Of a stretch of 64,000 bases of DNA, positions 59,337 through 64,000 are shown one piece after another. Positions within the stretch are counted from its first letter, which is position 1, and each line of letters opens with the position of its first letter. Below the pieces are notes generated by a model. That model did no database searches. It saw only the letters and a list, made by a program, of their open reading frames with translations, and was not told the origin of the DNA. Source of the stretch: Rhododendron vialii. Taxonomy: Eukaryota > Streptophyta > Magnoliopsida > Ericales > Ericaceae. The position numbers were made by a program, and so were the translations under genes. The DNA lies in the NCBI RefSeq assembly GCF_030253575.1, contig NC_080567.1, positions 17,363,001-17,427,000 on the forward strand. The letters are read 5' to 3'.

Positions 59337-59610
59337 TGAGATGATTGTGTTAGTGCTTATACAAATTATTCTTTTCATGATTTTGCCCTTTTTTTTTTAA
59401 AATGAAAGGGAACATTATAAATAGCACATCTGTCAAGGGTTTACCGGAGCAAGGCCAAATTACCGGGTCCTCAAGGCTGGAGAAATCCGTACGCAACTTG
59501 GATGACATCCCACTACCTAAAATGTTCTCTTACATTCAAAATTATTTTAAAGGCATTCTCATGATAGTATAATTTATACTTGCACTAACAAGTTAAGTTA
59601 AGCAATTACT

Positions 59611-59799
59611 AGCTCTGATACCAACAAGTAAAGGATCGATATACAAAATTTACAAAAGAAAAGACTAACCTTTTATTTAAAAGGCCGGAGCCAATATTAC
59701 AAAGGGAGGAAGAGGAAAGCAGGGAGCAACTCAGAGGATTTTAGAGAGAGTGGGTTATCCAAAACCTGAGTTTACTCTAACAGACGCATCCTTTATATA
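59611..59799 (-). promoter_or_regulatory. EPRV promoter, poly(A) signal and complete tRNA-Met primer site
   Basis: On the minus strand: TATATAAA at 59799-59792, AATAAA at 59677-59672 and TTGGTATCAGAGCT at 59624-59611. The last contains an exact plant initiator-Met primer site (TGGTATCAGAGC), which defines the conventional origin of the viral map. Downstream leader sequence continues to the movement ORF. Confidence 0.8.
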
Positions 59800-61215
59800 G
59801 AGGACTCACATACAAATACAAATGAAATTACACTCAAATTCATTTGAAATAAAGATATGTCCGGTGCGCTGAGGGCCCCATCGCCATATATGTCCGTTAT
59901 TTCATCCGATAATTGAGTGTATCCTTCATAATTGAGATGAGGTGGTTGTTGATTGACAACCGAAAGTTGATTGAAGTAGTCGGCCATCGAAAGTAGGTCT
60001 GGCTTTATTATCACTTCATTGATTCTTTTCCTTTCCTTTCCTGGAGGACAGCTGTCCAGCAATGATTTCAGTCATACTGTCCCAGTAATCGCCCAAAGTG
60101 GGTTCAACAGGTGTCTTACCTTCATCCTCGTAGGGGTCTTGGGATTCCCCTGCCAAACAAGCAAATGGATTTGTGTCCTCTTCTGTGCTCATGGCTGATG
60201 TTATAGATTCATCATCAGCTGTCTTATGAGCTGTCTGTAAAAATTGGTCTCCATAAAATCCATTGTTTTAATTACAATTTCATTATCTGATAAAGACGGA
60301 TTCTTTGCCTTAATTTGAGCCGAGATTTCCAGGAAAAGATTATTGATGGAAGATTTTTGCTGTTGCTGTAATTGCTGTTTTAATTCCTGGGTTTTTTACT
60401 TAATTGTCGAAACAGTTTCTTCAATTTGGACAAACTTCCACCACCCATACTAGAAGATTCTCTGAAGTGTCGGTAGTCCCAAATTATTATTCTCAAATTG
60501 GATATCCCATCTCCAAATCCAAGGGATTCCAAAAGTTGCCATTTCAAAAAGGAATGCTTTTCCTTCTAGAATATTTTTTCCCCTTAGTTGAGGAAGAAAT
60601 TGTATGAAGGACTCCAATTCCTTCTGTATTTCTTGCGGAAGATAATCTGAGCGGGGTCCGAATTTAGACCACCAAATAATAAACCAATTTGGAAAATCAT
60701 TTTGCCCAATAAGATTTGAACAGAACTTAAAAAACTATGAGTGTTTTCTTTTCTGATTCTGGTAGTAAAAAGCTTTTGTCCAAGCTTCTATGTAATCCCA
60801 GTAATTATATTGGATTACTGAAACCCCATTTCTAGTCCTAATTGACAATAGATTTTGATTTTTATGGGTGAATTCTCCACCGATGAACTGGCAAAACCAT
60901 CTTAATTATGGCTTTGCTATAACTGATTGGGCTGTTTTTCTGACCAATTTTGCTGTCATGTGTGTGGGTAATTTCCACTGAACCAGACTCCATAAGCATT
61001 GCTTCATAAATGTATCGATCTTTCCCCTCAGGGACTGGATAACTCATTGTGTCCATATACCGGGACTTAATTTTCTAAGGATCATCTTTCCATTGTTCAT
61101 CCTGTGATTCTAGGATCATAATTGTCTCAGTTGTTTCTGAAGATTTGAAAATTTCTTCTAATTGGACCACTTCCTTTATTGAAAGTGATGATGAAGATGC
61201 TGAAGCTGCATCCTG
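59800..61215 (-). pseudogene. Second copy of the EPRV pre-promoter ORF region
   Basis: This is the inverted duplicate of 49262-50667. The stretches 61056-60862 and 60062-59793 correspond to frames at 49429-49686 and 50405-50674 of the plus copy. Stops differ between copies (for example the plus-copy stop after 49686), showing independent decay after integration or derivation from different viral genomes. Confidence 0.75.
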
Positions 61216-61217
61216 AA

Positions 61218-64000
61218 AGGTATGTGCATGGGAATGTAAAACCGGAGAACTTTTTGCTTGGTCCTCGGGGAATTGCAGACGAGAAAAAGCTATTTTTGGT
61301 TAATTTTGGATTAGGTATTGTACGCGACACCATCCTTAGTCTTAAATAAGTTAATTGTGGCATTTGTTCCGACTAATAGCTACCAGATGGCGAAATAGTG
61401 CATGTCAAGTACGACCAAAGGCCGGATGTTTTCAGGTTATAGTCTTCTCACTGTATGGTTATCTATTGGAAAAGCACTTACAAAACTGTGGATTGTAGAC
61501 CATGGCCGGCACTTGACATTCAAACAACAGTATGGGATCCGTGTCCGGCATGTTTAATTGGTGATTCACCAACTAAATTTATTGTAGTAATGTATAAAAC
61601 TCTAATGTAATGCATTTATGCCCTAATTAAGTTACCTTTTAAACATCGTTTATGTTAGAAAACTAAAGGAAATATGTGAAGAAATAGTGCATATATTTTG
61701 GTGCTTTCCATATCGTTGGATGAAATTTATGTAGCATGGACATGGACAAGGACTCCAACTCGGACTTGCACTCGGGCACCGATATGATCACATGACACGA
61801 AAATCTAATTAATTAGATTTGGACATGAACATTCCATATATTTTGGAAACAACCAAAACTAGTATCTTTACTTTTCTTATTGCTTTTTTGGTAGCAATCT
61901 AGAAGAAGACCCCAGAACCAACCACCCTCAAGTCCTCTATTAAACTTTTCAACTAGACTTAAGAGAGAAAAGATAGTGGAATTCCTTGAGTTGCCAACTA
62001 TTACAAGGCCTAATGTTTTTAGGTATGTCTTCTGACAAAATTGTGGATTGTAGGCCATGGCTCGTACTCGACATTTGGACAACAGTAGGGGATCCGTGTC
62101 TACCATGTTTAGTTGGTGATTCACCAATTAAACATTTTGTAAATCAAATTTAGCATGAACTATGAGTAGAACTCTTATAATAAGCGTGAAATCCTTAAGG
62201 TACTTTGTAAACACCATTTATCGTAGAAAATAAAGGACATATGTGAATAAGTAGTGCGAATATTTCGGTGTGAATTGTGTAAGATGAAATTTATGTAGCA
62301 CGGACTGAGACTCAAACTCGGATTCAGACCTTGATACTGACACAAGACACGACAATTCTAAATAGACGAGGAAATGCTATTCGATTCAGAAACAACCAAG
62401 ATTAGTATCTTTACAATCCTTATTTTTTTTTTTTTACAAACTATTACAAGGTAACTGAGGGCTTTATTATTTGGTCAAAATTCTATTATGATTACTATTT
62501 CCCTTATGACATGGAATACATACATCCGAAATAAGCTTTCAATAGCATAAATTGATCCTTGTCATGTTTCCATCTTTGTCCCAATTGAGACACAGGTGTG
62601 TTCCCAATGTGTCCCCTACTTTAAAATAATATGGTTTATTCAAAACGCCACGTGGAGTGTCCCACACATGTCCCCCAACATCTCTAGAATGTTGGTCGCG
62701 TGTCCCCGAAGCGTCAGACACGGACATAGCAAGCAACTAGGAGTGTCGGTGCTTCATTGATTAAATAAAATGAATCTCCAGATCAAAAAATGAAAAGAAG
62801 GGTGAATCTGATGCTTAGATACATCCCGCTCCTAACACCCGTACCAGAGTCCATGTAACATAGATGGTGGGTAATGCTTGCCTAATTTCTATGATATTCC
62901 AATGTCAATTTTTGCTCGTTGGCTCACATGCAATGGCAGTGGAACAACATGGTTCACTAGTGTACATTGTCAATTAGGCAGAATTGCTAGCAGGAGAGAC
63001 GATTTAGAATCTCTTGCCTACACTCTCATTTTCCTCCTCCGTGGTCGCCTTCCTTGGCAATGGTACAAGGTTTGCCACTAACATTTGCTAATAGAGTTTG
63101 CCTCATGCTGTTTTCTGCAAAACTATTTGAAATAGAGTTATATGTAGGGTCCAGAGAACGAACTTCTTGTTTGCAAGAGGAAGATGGCAACACCTTCAAG
63201 AATTCTGTGTCACTTCTATCCACGGCCTTTTAGACTCTTTGTTGAATATGTGTGAACTTGAAGTTTGACGAGGAACCAAACTATGCAAAATATATTTCGC
63301 TTTTCAATGCAGTAGTTGGTCCAAATCCAAATTTAAGACCAATTAACACCAAGGGTGCACAGAAGGTATTCGTTTTCTCATCTATTTTAGTGTCCTAATC
63401 TGATGGTGAAGTTACTATTTGTTTATGAATCGATCATCGTATCTATCTGCGTGATGTGCATAACTTGTGTGTCCCCCATTGAAGCTTGTCCACCAAGTTG
63501 GTCACAAGAGAGGTCGGGCTGACTTAGGAGGAAGAAGTGGAACAATTCAAGAAAAAGGTCCGCATGAGAAAGCCTGAGATGAAGTGGATTGTTGTTTTGA
63601 ATCCTCATCAAGCTATGGATCAAAGGTAAGTTTTTGCTTCAAGTGGAGTGTTGGACTTGCACCCAATCCCGGTGAAAATATATGATACTGTCCAAGAGGA
63701 AAGGTTCTACTATGGTTACTACAAGCACCTAAAGATGATCGAGATTGATTGTGTCGATACGCGGTTTCAGGTATCTCCATAATGCGGCTGATGCGAGGGT
63801 TGCCCACCACATAGAGAGAAGATGGGAAGGGAAGATGGCTTATTGGTTAGTAGTGTTGCTTCTTGTCAAAATTTGTGGACGCTAATCTTGGATTCAGGCA
63901 CCGGTTTCACTTCTCAAGTCTACAAATTATCTCCCGGTTTCTTGGACGAGGTGCATCTTATACTACTACCGTTGAATAAGAAGAAATTTCCCTTAAATTC
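61218..64000 (+). pseudogene. Casein kinase 1-like (plant CKL) pseudogene, 5'-truncated, runs off the window
   Basis: Exon remnants are at about 61218-61350 ([14 protein letters not shown], then [11 protein letters not shown]), 62930-63070 ([24 protein letters not shown]), 63148-63365 ([18 protein letters not shown], then [18 protein letters not shown]), 63485-63625 (VHQVGHKRGR, then a frameshift), and 63767-64000 (AADARVAHHIERR, then another frame matching SSVASCQNLWTLILDSGTGFTSQ). These follow plant CK1-type kinases with the long C-terminal domain. The catalytic loop Asp is now Asn (HGN for HGD) and DFG/DLG is now NFG, so catalysis would be lost. In-frame stops occur at 61351 and near 63230, with frameshifts in later exons. 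The N-lobe is absent because caulimovirid DNA abuts the first exon. Confidence 0.85.
61488..62420 (+). repeat. Two-copy ~555-bp tandem duplication in a CKL intron
   Basis: A block beginning 'GTGGATTGTAG.CCATGG' at about 61488 and 62042 recurs. It includes 'GGGATCCGTGTC', 'GGTGATTCACCAA', 'AAGATTAGTATCTTTAC'-type sequence and 'GATGAAATTTATGTAGCA'. The copies are about 80-85% similar by eye. It lies between the first and second CKL exon remnants. Confidence 0.65.

Larger units (their letters stand above)
57289..61215 (-). mobile_element. Endogenous caulimovirid fragment, minus orientation
   Basis: Read on the minus strand, it begins at about 61215 inside viral ORF D. It passes through the promoter (TATA 59799-59792), poly(A) signal and complete primer site (59624-59611), a leader, and the movement-protein region (about 59336-58510). 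It ends in the region between movement and coat proteins at about 57289. The first 1.58 kb (61215-59628) duplicates 49262-50846 with few differences. It is interrupted by a ~0.6-kb insert (57880-58505). Multiple stops and frameshifts are present. Confidence 0.85.

Noticed and set aside
59611-59624. tRNA-Met gene fragment
   Set aside because: Only the 3'-complement of initiator tRNA is present; with a promoter, poly(A) signal and movement region around it, it is a primer binding site.
49262-61215. Reading the two inverted viral arms as terminal inverted repeats of one large transposon
   Set aside because: The arms contain a viral promoter, poly(A) signal and (in one arm) full primer site, end at unrelated sequences, and lack target-site duplications.

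Overview
The window is nuclear DNA from a flowering plant, probably a eudicot. It has intron-rich genes with GT-AG (and two GC-AG) splice sites, AT-rich intergenic DNA, plant-specific gene families (PLS-class PPR protein, GT77 extensin arabinosyltransferase, XYPPX/GHG-rich protein, short SWIB protein) and dense nested plant transposons plus an integrated caulimovirid (endogenous pararetrovirus, EPRV). The species cannot be named from sequence alone. Exon coordinates below were derived by hand from splice motifs, reading phase and remembered family conservation; no database was searched.

Layout. 1-25 kb is the gene-rich part: the last exon of a SWIB-domain protein (1251-1373, +); a two-coding-exon XYPPX/GHG-rich protein with a probable 5'UTR intron (6745-8073, +); a two-exon Gfo/Idh/MocA-type oxidoreductase (9455-10631, +); an intronless 953-aa PPR protein resembling Arabidopsis At4g19220 (11933-14794, -); and a 13-exon gene for XEG113, the extensin arabinosyltransferase (15794-24835, -, 629 aa). 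25-33.7 kb is repeat-rich: a 1.09-kb Mutator-like element with 9-bp target duplication, a four-unit array of palindromic repeats, a fold-back element, a 2.6-kb solo LTR with 5-bp duplication and a short hAT MITE with 8-bp duplication.

33.7-44 kb is a degenerate Ty3/gypsy element whose 5' LTR belongs to the same family as the solo LTR. A 5'-truncated L1-type LINE is nested in its integrase, and its 3' part is missing because pararetroviral DNA begins there.

44-61.2 kb is the most unusual region. A caulimovirid genome is present as two convergent pieces, 44.0-50.85 kb (+) and 61.2-57.3 kb (-). They share about 1.58 kb of leader/promoter sequence and between them appear to account for about 7.8 kb, one complete genome length. 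The plus piece stops inside the tRNA-Met primer site and is fused to a PHD-finger exon. The minus piece abuts the catalytic-loop exon of a casein-kinase-1-like pseudogene that runs to the end of the window (61218-64000). Between the pieces lie the PHD exon, a 4.19-kb CACTA element carrying a nested Cassandra-type (5S-like) solo LTR, and a predicted secreted-protein exon. A hAT MITE splits the viral RNase H region and another insert of about 0.6 kb splits the movement/coat region.

The host genes are unrelated housekeeping genes and do not form a pathway. The right half is best read as layered insertions into a decaying locus.
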